In this document: piece after piece, positions 1 through 8,980 of the stretch | Position numbering within the stretch: position 1 is the stretch's first letter | Layout of the letters: every line of letters starts with the position of its first letter | DNA from: Circinella umbellata | Taxonomy: Eukaryota; Mucoromycota; Mucoromycetes; Mucorales; Lichtheimiaceae | Reading direction: 5' to 3' | Length of the DNA stretch: 12,333 nucleotides | Assembly: GCA_025093555.1 (NCBI GenBank) | Contig: JAIWNF010000192.1 | Coordinates: 1-12,333, forward strand | The notes under the pieces: model-generated | Seen by the model: only the letters and a program-made list of their open reading frames with translations | Told to the model about the DNA's origin: nothing | The model's database searches: none | Position numbers and translations under genes: made by a program

Positions 1-628
1 AGTACGTATGCTATAAATATATGCTTATAATATACTTGTATTGAGTATATAATAGTTTCACCGAATAAAACTATTTATTATAATTTATACAAGGGTTATG
101 GATATACGTAATTTTGAAACTAAAAGGCTAACTCACCTATGACCAGCGATGAAATCACCTTCATATATATTGGACAATAAACAATTACAAAGTAATAACC
201 AGACTTTTTACAATGTCGTTTTTTTTATTCAAGCATTGAGAAATGATATAATTATGCCACAAGCTATTCAAATCCTATTCTTTATTTGTCAAAAAGTACT
301 ACAATAAGTCATAAATAATTAAAATATGCTGATAAGCAGCAACGTGATTGAATTTATAGTTTATTAAAAGTGAAAATAAAAAGTGAATGTAAAAAAAAAT
401 ATGAAAAATTTGTATATAAAAAAGTGAGTATAAAAAAGTAATCATAAAAAGTCTCATAAACTATAAAAATTCTACGAAGTGTGTGTGTGTGATAGTCAGA
501 AGTAAGAAAAAAAAAACCAACAAAAAGAGCACAAGGAACAAGCCAAATTAGCAAATAGACCGGGTGCAACAAGTGGCAGTGAGACAGAAATAGAAAGAAG
601 AGAAAAGGAGGATGAGTCAAATAAACCA
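1..628. other. AT-rich non-coding flank of the Crypton gene
   Basis: No convincing coding region was found in either strand. The stretch holds a small perfect hairpin (AATAGTTT at 51-58 pairing with AAACTATT at 68-75), four loosely repeated ATAAAAA(A)GT words between about 376 and 455, a short (GT)6 run at 479-490, and a purine-rich A/G stretch at about 497-620. The last of these is a pyrimidine tract on the minus strand just after the recombinase stop. Short open frames here are low-complexity translations of A/T and pyrimidine runs. The 3' end of the Crypton must lie somewhere in this stretch, but Cryptons lack terminal inverted repeats, so I cannot place it. Confidence 0.6.
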
Positions 629-3371
629 TTATGGTAATGGAGGAGGAAGATTACCGTCGAAAAATTCTTTATAATTCTTGGCGATCCAATCCAATGATCG
701 ACTTTCACTTTTCATTTTTAAATCATATCGCGCAGCAAGGTCTCTACCAACAGTGTCACGATCTTCTTCAGGAGTATCAAGTGGTATTTTACTTTGAATC
801 TACTTAATGATACGGCTTCGACGATTAAAAAACTGGCTAGCTCCATCCGACATACGCCATTTCTTCCCATACTTCTTCTCTAATTCATCCACTTTAGGCC
901 CGCATGAAAAAGCATTCGGCAAACCATCAAAAAACTCACGCCATAGATCTTTCATCGTAAAAACATTTGGTGACATTTTATATGTTGGAGATGGAGGAGA
1001 AGACATTAATGTTTGAGGCGGAGGAGAAGACATTGTTGATGATGGTGGTAGTGGAGTTTGAGAGCGTATTGCTGGTGTGATTGTTGCTGCTAGCTGTTGC
1101 TGTTGTTGATGTGGTGGTAACGATGATGATGATGATGATGATGATAATGATAATGATAATGATGATGATGATGATTGTGTCGAAAAGCCAGCGTGTTCTT
1201 GTTGCTGTTGTGGGTTTAAAGAGACGGATAAGTTCATCGGTGTACGACCGGACATAACATCATTTAACTTCAAAAACATATTATTCCACTACTGCATGAA
1301 ATGCTCAAGTTGACCGGTTTGCTGCGTGATTTTGACAATTGGTTGAATGTTGCTTAATAAACCAGTAATGGATGAGGTAAGACGGTCCAATTTTTGATTT
1401 GAGAGACTGAGTTGCTGCTGTAAGACTGATACGTTATTTTCAAGAACAGGAACAGCCCTCTGTAGTAGTAAGTCGGCGGGTTCAACATCGTTTTCCAAAG
1501 CAAGATTCAGCTCACTATAAAGGTTTTGATAGTTGGATAGTTAGTTAAAAAATCACTTTAGTATTGGTCATACAAATACATACCGTTCAAATTCTAAATA
1601 CAATTCATCCTGAAATAAGGGATCTTGCCAAAGACAATGATATGGAAAACGTTCACGCATCAAAACTGAATCCTGCAATAATACAATGCGCAACTGCTCG
1701 AGCAACTTCAAAAAACCATCAGCTGGGAGCGACGATTGTTCAACATCCCCAGTGTCCAAACGCTGTCTCCAAACATCAACCCAAGGAAAAACCTTTCGAC
1801 ACAATTCAGGTGGGGGGATCACAGCTGCACGAGATAAATAAAACTGGCCTGCTTCTGCCGTAAAACCCGCCAAAGTTCGTAATGCTTCTCTTGGTACATT
1901 GGTTAAATATTTCTTAGATAATGCATTACTATTCCATCTGCCCAACCGTTGAATAGAGGATTCGCTTGTTCCTAACTGTTCTGCCATACGTGCTCCTGAT
2001 CCATGCATTGCATGTGTCTTTGCCTTGGAATGTAATCCGATTTCTTTGAATGCAGAAGATACGGCATCAAGGTGTTGCGAATAAGATAGTTCAACCGTCG
2101 GGTCTGCAGACTTGACTAGCTTGAGCTGATACCAATCCTTGTTTTGGTTCAAACTAGGAAACGTTTCACCTTGGATGTGCCAATGATGGAACAAATAAAA
2201 AAAAAGGGCCATTTGAGGGCATATCTCCACATTCCGGTTTCAGATACATGCAGCAAATTCCACACGGCCTTCCTGGTTGTTTTCCCTTGTAACAGAACCA
2301 TAACCAATGCATAACATTCATTTACACCTTCACGTTCAAGCAGCATTGATTGTAAATTAGCAAATTCCATCATGCGGATACTCTTACCACGTAACAGACC
2401 AAAGTGTTGTAACAAAAAGGCCTTCCTGGGTGTTCTTGCCAAAATAATAATCAACAACACTCTTCATCTCAGCAGTTGTTGAGTATCCATCCGCTACAGT
2501 TCCTGCGCCTCTATCCTCCATTTGGTCACGTTTATGCGTTGCATCTTCTTGTCGAAGTCGATCCAAGAGAGCCTGGACATAGGGTCCTCGAGGATGCTGT
2601 CTGTGGAAATTTCTATCCGCATGCATTTGTTGTTTATGAAGGTCGACGATTGCAGAAGTATATGCAAGTACTGTGGCAAGCCCAACTTTGCCATTGGCAA
2701 TAGATAAAACAGCTTCGGCGGCAACAACAGCATCAGCAGCAACAGATTCCTCGGAAGAATCAGGAGGTGGAATACTAGTAATAGTAGCAGGAGCAGCAGA
2801 AGAAGATGATGAAGATGGTGATGGTACAATGATAGCAGGAGCAGGAGCAGCAGCAGAAGATGATGGTGGTGGTCTTGTGGGTGTGGGTGTAGGTGGTTCT
2901 TTTCTTTTTTTTCCAGGTCTTCGACGATCACGTAAAACAACCTAATATTGCACAAGGTTAGCATATAGCAGAAATAAGCTCATATTAAAAAAATATAAAA
3001 ATTAGATGTTTTACCTCTTCGACCAAAAAAAGATGTAGTTTGGCATCATCAATTAAAAGCTGAGTGTGATCGGCAGGACAACGGCGGCGACACCAGTCAA
3101 GGAATTCTTCTTGTTTTGGTACATAGGTTCTTTTAGTATTTTTAGGGCGGGATTCTTGAGCAAGTTGAAATGTTTGTTGGGCAGCAGCGGCAGCAGCATG
3201 TGCATAAGTAACAGTACGATTAAAATATTGCGCGTGAGGAAAGTTAGGAAGACGAGAAGGAAGAGGAAGAGAAGGAAGTAGAACACTACTACTACTACTG
3301 GCTCCACCAGAACTTCGATAACCTTGAGAAAAACCAGCAGCAGCAGAGCGTCCAGAATTCATTGTAAACAA
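629..3371 (-). pseudogene. Crypton-type tyrosine recombinase with C-terminal GCR1_C-like domain, inactivated
   Basis: This would be the transposase of a Crypton, a DNA element moved by a tyrosine recombinase. Model: exon 1 3371-3015, intron 3014-2942 (GTAAAA..TTAG), exon 2 2941-1584, intron 1583-1515 (GTATGT..TATAG), exon 3 1514-629; about 866 codons. The N-terminus is Ser/Ala-rich, then comes a core-binding-like helix (NTKRTYVPKQEEFLDW, residues about 75-95) and a basic, NLS-like block (RDRRRPGKKRKE) opening exon 2. The recombinase core follows: LLRGKS (first Arg, about residue 300), KTHAMHGSGAR (about 427-438), and GRWN..KKYLTN (candidate nucleophile Tyr, about 463). Residues about 590-640 look like a coiled coil. 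The Gln/Ser tract leads to a GCR1_C-like domain (FTMKDLWREFFDGLP, KYGKKWR, FFNRRSRI). Damage: +1 slip in an A-run near 2414-2418, -1 near 2280, TGA at 2240-2242, TAG at 1289-1291, TAG at 800-802. Coding resumes in frame after each stop. The HxxR motif reads HAMH. The family call is from recognised motifs. Start is at 3371 (Met at 3362 is an alternative). Confidence 0.85.
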
Positions 3372-3433
3372 ATATAAGATTCAATATAAGTAGAAATGGT
3401 AATGAAGAGGAATGAGAGATGTAATGAACAAAC

Positions 3434-3466
3434 GAATGAGTAAGTGAATGAGTGAGTGAATGTCTG
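3434..3466. repeat. GAAT/GAGT tetranucleotide microsatellite
   Basis: This is an imperfect run of GAAT and GAGT units in the presumed 5' leader of the Crypton gene, between its TATA box and its ATG. It looks like ordinary slippage sequence. Confidence 0.7.
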
Positions 3467-3480
3467 ATGAACAGAACAAG

Positions 3481-3488
3481 TATTTATA
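3481..3488 (-). promoter_or_regulatory. TATA box of the Crypton recombinase gene
   Basis: On the minus strand this reads TATAAATA, about 110 bp upstream of the recombinase ATG at 3371. CCAAT sequences carried by the tandem repeats begin about 40-50 bp further upstream. Spacing and orientation suit a core promoter, but the site is inferred from sequence only. Confidence 0.55.
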
Positions 3489-3524
3489 CTCAAGTCAAAA
3501 AGAAAACTACATAACGCGCTTTCG

Positions 3525-3955
3525 TTTTATTGGTACCTGGAGCAATGTAAAAAAAATTACGTTATGTCTATTGTTTTATGTCTATTGTTTTATTGGTACG
3601 ATGAACAAGTAAAAAAAAATTACATAATGTGCTATTGTTTATTGGTACCAGGAACAACAAAGTAAAAGAAAAACTAATGATGTTGTTGTTTTATTGGTAC
3701 CAGGAACAATAAAGTAAAGAAAAAAAACTGATGATGCTGTTGTTTTATTGGTACCAAGTTCTAGGAAAAACTAAAACTAATGTGCTATTGTTTTATTGGT
3801 ACAAGCAATACAAAGAAAAAGAAAAAAGAAAAACTGGTGTGGCTGTCGTTTTATTTTAATGCAAAAAAGCAACAATTTCAGAATTAAGGTAATCTGTGTG
3901 GCGTCGTTTTATTTTACGCATGGAGAAATAATTTCAGAATTAAGGTATCAGGATT
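3525..3955. repeat. Degenerate tandem repeat array with TTTTATTGGTACC core
   Basis: Six clear copies of (T)TTTATTGGTAC(C) start near 3525, 3588, 3638, 3690, 3743 and 3791, spaced 48-63 bp. Most are followed by a similar tail (AGGAACAA..AAAGTAAA..AAAACT). Two diverged copies (GTTTTATTTTA near 3849 and 3907) share a second exact 18-base block at 3874-3891 and 3930-3947. On the minus strand the core reads GGTACCAATAAAA, so each good copy carries a CCAAT box next to the palindrome GGTACC. The array lies directly upstream of the Crypton TATA box and beyond the 3' end of the RTC4-like gene. It could be a promoter array, a binding array for an element-encoded protein, or the subterminal repeats of a neighbouring element. 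Confidence 0.8.
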
Positions 3956-4007
3956 GGGTCACCGCTAAGCAGGTGACCTCGGTCGTGACCCTAAGCCAGC
4001 CCCCAAT
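3953..4007. repeat. GC-rich nested inverted repeat
   Basis: ATTGGG (3953-3958) pairs with CCCAAT (4002-4007). Inside, GGTCACC (3957-3963) pairs with GGTGACC (3972-3978) across an 8-base loop, and GGGTCAC (3956-3962) can alternatively pair with GTGACCC (3985-3991). The stretch is clearly richer in G+C than its surroundings. It lies just past the stop codon of the RTC4-like gene, so it could be a 3' RNA structure or an element end. A tRNA was considered but no full set of arms could be drawn. Confidence 0.6.
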
Positions 4008-4185
4008 GATAATCACCAAATATCATTGTAATCTTGTTGTATCAATCGAACACAAGCCTCAGGCACAAGGACACTTTGCAGAAAAGGTAGCGGCATAAGG
4101 GGTTTAGTGTCTTCAAATGTTATTTTTTTTGTTATTATGAACTCGTGTTGCAAAACCTTGAGAATTATTGCTGAACCACAGTTCC

Positions 4186-4536
4186 TGTAATACCCAGCCT
4201 ATATTATTGTATATAGTACCTATTATTAGTATTGAGGTGTACGATAGAATAATAGTTTAGTTCATCAATAAAATATAATAAAACGATCAGTCCTTTGAAA
4301 CAGTGTTTATTCTTGAAAAATAAGATAAAGATTATTATTCTATGTACGAGTTGGTCTATTTATATGAGTTGTTTATTATGATGGGTTATCTCTTGTACAT
4401 CATCTGAAGAATGTATCTTGAAGAATGCTATCTTCAGGTATGATAACCTTATTCTTTAGAAGATCCTTTTTAGCTTTATCAGGGGTAGACCCTTAGAATC
4501 TCCGGTATTTTATACTCTTAATTCTAGGACACTACA
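4186..4536 (-). mobile_element. Solo LTR of an LTR retrotransposon
   Basis: This 351-bp block begins TGTAGTGTCC and ends GGGTATTACA on the minus strand, so it has the canonical TG..CA ends with short TGTA/TACA inversions. Internally it has ATATAAATAG (4356-4365), AATAAA-type signals (for example 4306-4311) and a short internal duplication of TGAAGAATG around 4403-4430. No primer-binding site, polypurine tract or gag/pol coding flanks it, hence solo. The flanking 5-mers (GTTCC left, AGTAT right, plus strand) do not form a target-site duplication. It sits inside the RTC4-like gene: coding reaches its right edge and resumes in the same frame at its left edge, which supports both boundaries. Confidence 0.75.
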
Positions 4537-5262
4537 AGTATATGTGCAATAATTTTATTACGTGCATACTTATTTGAAAATGTCATTACCGATGCTTTAT
4601 CAAAGCGACAATACTGACCAGAAGTTGATCTTGATTTGGTCACATTGTTCTGCTTAATGAATTCTATTTCGGCTTTTAGAAAAGAACTGTTTAATGTGCC
4701 TTTTACAATCATGAGTAAAGAGTCTTTAAATGACAAAATTCTTTGTGGCAAAGCTTTGAAATCAATTTCCATTGGGTAACCCACTTCATTTGCTTCTTTT
4801 TTATGAGCAATTTCAGCACGATGCACCTGACAAAAATTTAGTTTTTCATTTATGGTAGTTCGTCGTTCAGGAGTTCAACTACGGTAACGGACAGAAACAT
4901 TTTTCCTTTTTTTTCGCCATTTATTCTTAAATGCTTCATTTTTGCTCAGGTATTCGTCATACTCCTTTTTGACAGCCTGAGTCATAGGGACCGAAGGAGT
5001 GCTCAAAGGAGCCAAGCAAAACGGACATTTGATTACACCTATCAATATTTAAGTTGTTAGAAGAAAAATAAAAGACATAATTTAATTATTATAGCACTCT
5101 TTCTATAATTATACTATATACCTTCGTTATTCTTTTTTATCTCTTCTTCTTCTTTTACCAGTTGGTCAAATGTTTCGATTAACTCATCAATTGTTCTAGT
5201 TTTATTGTCATCTACATCGGTGCACATTAGACAGGCTTCTGAGAAATACAAAAAGCTAAATA

Positions 5263-5367
5263 AGGCTACATAGGGTCAATAAAGCGGAAAGCGAACCCCA
5301 CTGGTTTTGTAGATTCGCATATCCTATTTAGACCTATGCGAATCACTAGCATAAACTATGTAACCCT
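5263..5367. repeat. MITE-like palindromic insert in an intron of the RTC4-like gene
   Basis: Imperfect terminal inverted repeats AGGCTACATAG (5263-5273) and CTATGTAACCCT (5356-5367) enclose a perfect 10-bp inverted repeat, GATTCGCATA (5312-5321) and TATGCGAATC (5335-5344). The segment is more GC-rich than the surrounding intron, which at about 285 bp is much longer than the others. No coding capacity is seen and no clear target duplication could be fixed. A small non-autonomous DNA element is the simplest reading. Confidence 0.4.
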
Positions 5368-5473
5368 CTCTAATACTAATAGTTATATAACCAGAAACCC
5401 ATTAAATACGCACAATTTTCAATCATATTTTACACTATAATAGTTGATATATTTGTTTATTGTTTAATAGCAC

Positions 5474-5505
5474 GAACTATCTGTTACAATGAACTATCTG
5501 TTACA
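5474..5505. repeat. 17-bp tandem duplication
   Basis: GAACTATCTGTTACA occurs at 5474-5488 and again at 5491-5505, a 17-bp period, within the same long intron as the MITE-like insert. It looks like a local duplication. Confidence 0.8.
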
Positions 5506-7810
5506 GTGATACTAAAAACTCACATGCTATTCTTTTTTCCCCAGGTCAATCATAAGCACCAGCTACCATTGATGGTGTCCAGCCATCCTGACCATTATCT
5601 TCTTCCAATTCTCTTGCTATCATTTCCTCAACTTCAAACCATCGAATTTGTCGACCTACATCTCCATTTAAATCTAACATATCAACATAAGTTTTTTCAT
5701 AAGCTGAACCTTCACCAAATTCCCTTCCAGCTGCATTAAGATAAATGTCATGGTTGCCAAGTTTTGCCAATCGATATAAAATCTACCAAATAAAAAGAGC
5801 AAATCAGTAACCCCAAAGGCATTCGGATGACATGTAATTGAAATACATACTGCAACATAAATCAGTACAAGAAGTGGTTTGGGTATTGGATTAGGAATTT
5901 CAGTAAGACGCAGAGAACTTCCACTGTTCTTATTGAGACAAACATATTTCACACAATGCACCAAACAGGGGTTCTGTAATAATTGACCAGTACTTTCAAA
6001 GTTGCGGCGAACAAATCTAAAAAGAAACAATAATGAACGACTGTTGAGTATCATTGTGTTGCTTCTAAATCACACAATCATTAATCTGTATATACCTAGA
6101 ATTTGTTGCCAGGTATTCGTACTTTTGTTGGGGAGAACTAGGCGCTTCTTCAGTAGGCCATTTTTCATAATTTAGAATCCACTGCTTGACTTCAGAATGG
6201 AATGTCGTACGACGTGATTTGACCAACTTGAAATACTATGAAAAAGACCATGGAGTATATAATATATCAATTGCTTATAATACCGGAACCAATTAATATC
6301 ACATCAAAACATTACCTTTTTGACTATATCAGGGGTAGCTCTTCTTTCTTCATTTACAACACCTTTAATTTTTTTAACACATTAGTTGCAAGAGTACGTG
6401 ATTCATCTCCTTGTGGCCATGCTTGAAGTAAATATGTGTCAGGTGCAGCTGCATCAGCGAATGTGTTTTTAGGATCATCAACACCTTTAAGATTTATGAT
6501 TTTACTATGATAAAATCAATGTGTCAAATGGATCGACTATATATAATTGAGGAAAATCATATTATATGTATCTCAATTGTTCATCATGCTTATTGTCATC
6601 ATCTCCGTCGCAATAATTATCCATTTCTTGATTGTCTTGTGAATTGATAGTTTTCTTTGGATTCGTTTTCTTTCCTATTAATAGTATACTGATTAGTGAT
6701 TAAAACAAGCAATTCTTTATTAATCCAAAATACAACAAGCTCCATTTTTAAAACTATTCAAAGACACTCCATTTGATACAACCTATACAGTTAAATTAAT
6801 TTGAATACGATTATGTTTTGTGTATAATGGTAACTATTACCTTTTGGAACATCAAACCCACGTTCAAGTAAAAATCTTTCAAGATCCACCATTGATCCCA
6901 GGGAGTTATCTATATATTGTATATATCACAATGAATTATCCATGCCAATTCCTTATAAGATATCTTTTAGACTATAATATCGAACTATAATATATTTACT
7001 TATTCTTCTATTGTCGACAGCTGCATCGTTTTCTATATACAAACAAAAAATCAATAACGTATATGATAAAAATAATATAAATAATTACCCAAGCTAAATT
7101 CATTGTTTCCTTCTTCCATGTAATTGTTATATTCCTCATCGCCACACACTTCCTCATAATCATACTCCTCTTCCTCCTCAATTTCTTGGCTTTCATTTGC
7201 ATCAGGAAAGCTATATTCTTGCTCTGATCCTGAATCAAATGATTGTCTGTTATGGTCGTACATAATTTCTATGAACATTATAAGTTTCAATATTACTTAA
7301 TAACAATGATAGTAGAGCAGAATATTCAGAAGCAAAATATGAGAGTTATGTTACTCGTATACCTCCATCACTTCCACATGATTCGACTTCAATGCGAGCA
7401 TCATCGTTTGTCACGCTAAGTACTTCAGAATATTTATGAGAAGCTTTCATTTGCTTTTTCTCTGATATTTTTTGCGCCATTGCATTAGAATTAGGCATCA
7501 AGGGCGGTTTAAAATTAGTGAGACACTTTAAATTGGAGGTAGAGGTAGATGTCGATTTAGATTTCAAGTTAGACTTAGAGATGACTATATTAACAAGTTC
7601 AAAAAAATGATTTTTATTTCATGAGTAAAAAAAGAAGGGCCTGATTGGTTTAAAAATCAAAGAATTTATCACAAAATATAGCTTACGTTTCTTCTTTTTT
7701 CTAACAGCTTGCGTGTCGCTATTATCTACATTATTGTCATCGTTAATGTCACCTTGGGTACGTTTTGATACTTGACTTCTTTTCAACTGGGCTCTTGTCA
7801 TAGATGTCAT

Positions 7811-7955
7811 TTAGGGTAGTGAGGAATTGTAAGTAATATTTTTGAAAAAAAATAAGAGAAAAGACTGCAGCTGACTGTGTGTTTTTTTATTTGAAGACCA
7901 AAAAAAAAAAGAGCACCAACCTTCTGCATAAATACGCGTTCTTTTTATATCAATC
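7811..7955. promoter_or_regulatory. Shared divergent promoter region
   Basis: These 145 bp separate the ATG of the RTC4-like gene (minus, 7810) from the ATG of the zinc-finger gene (plus, 7956). On the plus strand CATAAATAC (7927-7935) and TTTTTATAT just before the ATG are TATA-like; the remainder is A- and T-run rich, with a CTGCAGCTGACTG stretch near 7866. Head-to-head placement suggests co-regulation, but no specific operator is recognised. Confidence 0.45.
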
Positions 7956-8980
7956 ATGAAGAAATGCTCCTTTACACGTTGTCGTAGATGTGTCTTTTGT
8001 TCTGATAAAGCAGTTGCTGCTCACGAAATTGCTGTACATAAAGGTGAATTATACCCAAGTACTGCATTTGGCTCAAAAAGGGAAGTAATCACCTGCGAAC
8101 CTGACAAAACAGATGTGCCATATGAAAACGATCAAGTAACCAACAAAGAAACTATTTTTGTTTGTGTAATAGTATATTTATCATGTTTTCAACATTGAAT
8201 AAAATTATTATTAGGATTTTGACGCATTTATAGACGATGATTATGATTACGATTTGGTTGATCCTTCCACTCATATTTCGCCAACACTTAATGAACAAGG
8301 ACCAATGCTAGCTATCACAGAATCAACATCAACAATGACAGAAGAGACAGATACTGATATAATAACTAGTCCATTGGAGAAGGGTAAAATTTATTTACAA
8401 ATAATTTATATCTAGCGCCAGGTACTTTTTAACATTATTTTAGAACCACTTGGTCCTGACATTTATAGTGAAGTTGTCGGTTTTCAGCGAGATTCAGGTT
8501 TGAAATTGGATCAGGTTGAATTGGAATATGCAAAGCTAGCAGTTGCCAAAGGAATGGAAAAATCTACTTATGAAAGGCAACCCATTTTTTTTTATTCACA
8601 TCGACTTACTCCATATTAAGGAGCTGCTCACTTACAAAAATAATGATACATAGAATGATAAAAATTGCCCTGTATACTATCAATATGGTTCAGAAAACTG
8701 GTCGACCAGTTAATATATCAACACAAACACTAGACAATCTCTTTAGGAAGTTCGATAATGCTAATGATAGCTCGCGTTTGGTTAGTTTATAATAATATTT
8801 TGAGAACCATTGCAGCTAGAGTGTAAAATTACTTGGATTAATATTGTTTCAACGTTATTTCAGCCTTTTAAAACCGTCTACATTGATGTGGAAAAAGTCA
8901 ACGGGTTTCCTAAAGAGCACATACAAGATTTTAAGAAATCATTCGGAAAAGTTCAATTAGTATATCGTGATATATATCAA
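7956..8980 (+). pseudogene. N-terminal part of a C2H2 zinc-finger, Plavaka-like (CACTA-group) transposase, truncated
   Basis: Exon 1 (7956-8165) starts with a zinc-finger-like pattern, CVFCSDKAVAAHEIAVH (C-x2-C..H-x4-H), preceded by further Cys residues. Intron 8166-8214. Exon 2 (8215-8383) is acidic and Thr/Ser-rich (DAFIDDDYDYDLVDP). Intron 8384-8443. Exon 3 (from 8444, DIYSEVVGFQRDSGLKL and following) runs to 8780 but with frame breaks at the T-run 8584-8594 and near 8650, after which it reads KIALYTINMVQKTGRPV. Intron 8781-8863. The exon 8864-8980 reads PFKTVYIDVEKVNGFPKEH and then FGKVQLVYRDIYQ, where homology stops at the junction with the Harbinger remnant. A zinc finger followed by a ..YRDI.. 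block is how I remember Plavaka-type proteins beginning, but the catalytic half is missing. The family assignment is therefore tentative; the presence of a broken multi-exon gene is better supported. Confidence 0.45.

Larger units (their letters stand above)
4013..7810 (-). pseudogene. Multi-exon gene with C-terminal RTC4-like domain, interrupted by an LTR
   Basis: Model, minus strand: exons 7810-7687, 7584-7363, 7268-7089, 7032-7000, 6909-6841, 6674-6316, 6235-6096, 6016-5851, 5782-about 5524, 5238-5122, 5038-4537, then beyond the inserted LTR 4185-4013. Nearly all joins keep frame with GT..AG introns. The N-terminus is Lys/Asp/Glu-rich and hydrophilic (for example an EIEEEEEYDYEE run). A middle region (exons 7-9, RRNFESTGQLLQNP and PIPKPLLVLIY) only faintly recalls fungal DUF6532. 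The end matches the RTC4 family pattern: CPFC, FCQVHRAEI, MEIDFKALPQRILSFKD, SGQYCRFDKAS, and after the LTR MPLPFLQSVLVPEACVRL and a TGA stop. Yeast Rtc4 is linked to telomere capping; the role here is unknown. Damage: TAA at 6562-6564, frame changes near 6510 and in the T-run at 6369-6375, TGA at 5546-5548, TGA at 4875-4877, and a slip in the A/T run near 4120-4135. The exon 9/10 join (donor about 5523, acceptor 5239) gives a stop and is unresolved. Confidence 0.7.

Noticed and set aside
354..708. Hydrophobic, Phe-rich minus-strand frames that look like membrane proteins
   Set aside because: They are translations of purine-rich/pyrimidine-rich low-complexity DNA; the real frame here is the end of the GCR1_C-like domain, with its stop at 629.
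1120..1180. GATGAT/AATGAT run read as a regulatory repeat
   Set aside because: It is the coding microsatellite for the Ser/Leu tract before the GCR1_C-like domain of the Crypton gene.
2494..2964. A 156-residue Leu/His-rich minus-strand frame with a Met start
   Set aside because: It is an out-of-frame reading of the Pro/Ser/Ala-rich and microsatellite part of Crypton exon 2; the frame joined from exon 1 continues into the recombinase core instead.
3951..4010. A tRNA or tRNA-derived SINE, because GCTAAGCAGG resembles a pol III box A
   Set aside because: No convincing box B follows at the right distance and no cloverleaf could be drawn.
3796..4098. A 100-residue plus-strand open frame across the repeat array and the hairpin
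   Set aside because: Its right part is the antisense of the RTC4-like C-terminus (4013-4090) and its left part is repeat sequence, so it is a shadow.
6325..6340. An ATCAGGGGTAG word shared with the LTR (near 4478-4490), suggesting a second LTR fragment
   Set aside because: Similarity stops after about a dozen bases, and the 6325 copy lies in a coding exon (ERRATPDIVKK), so it is a chance match.
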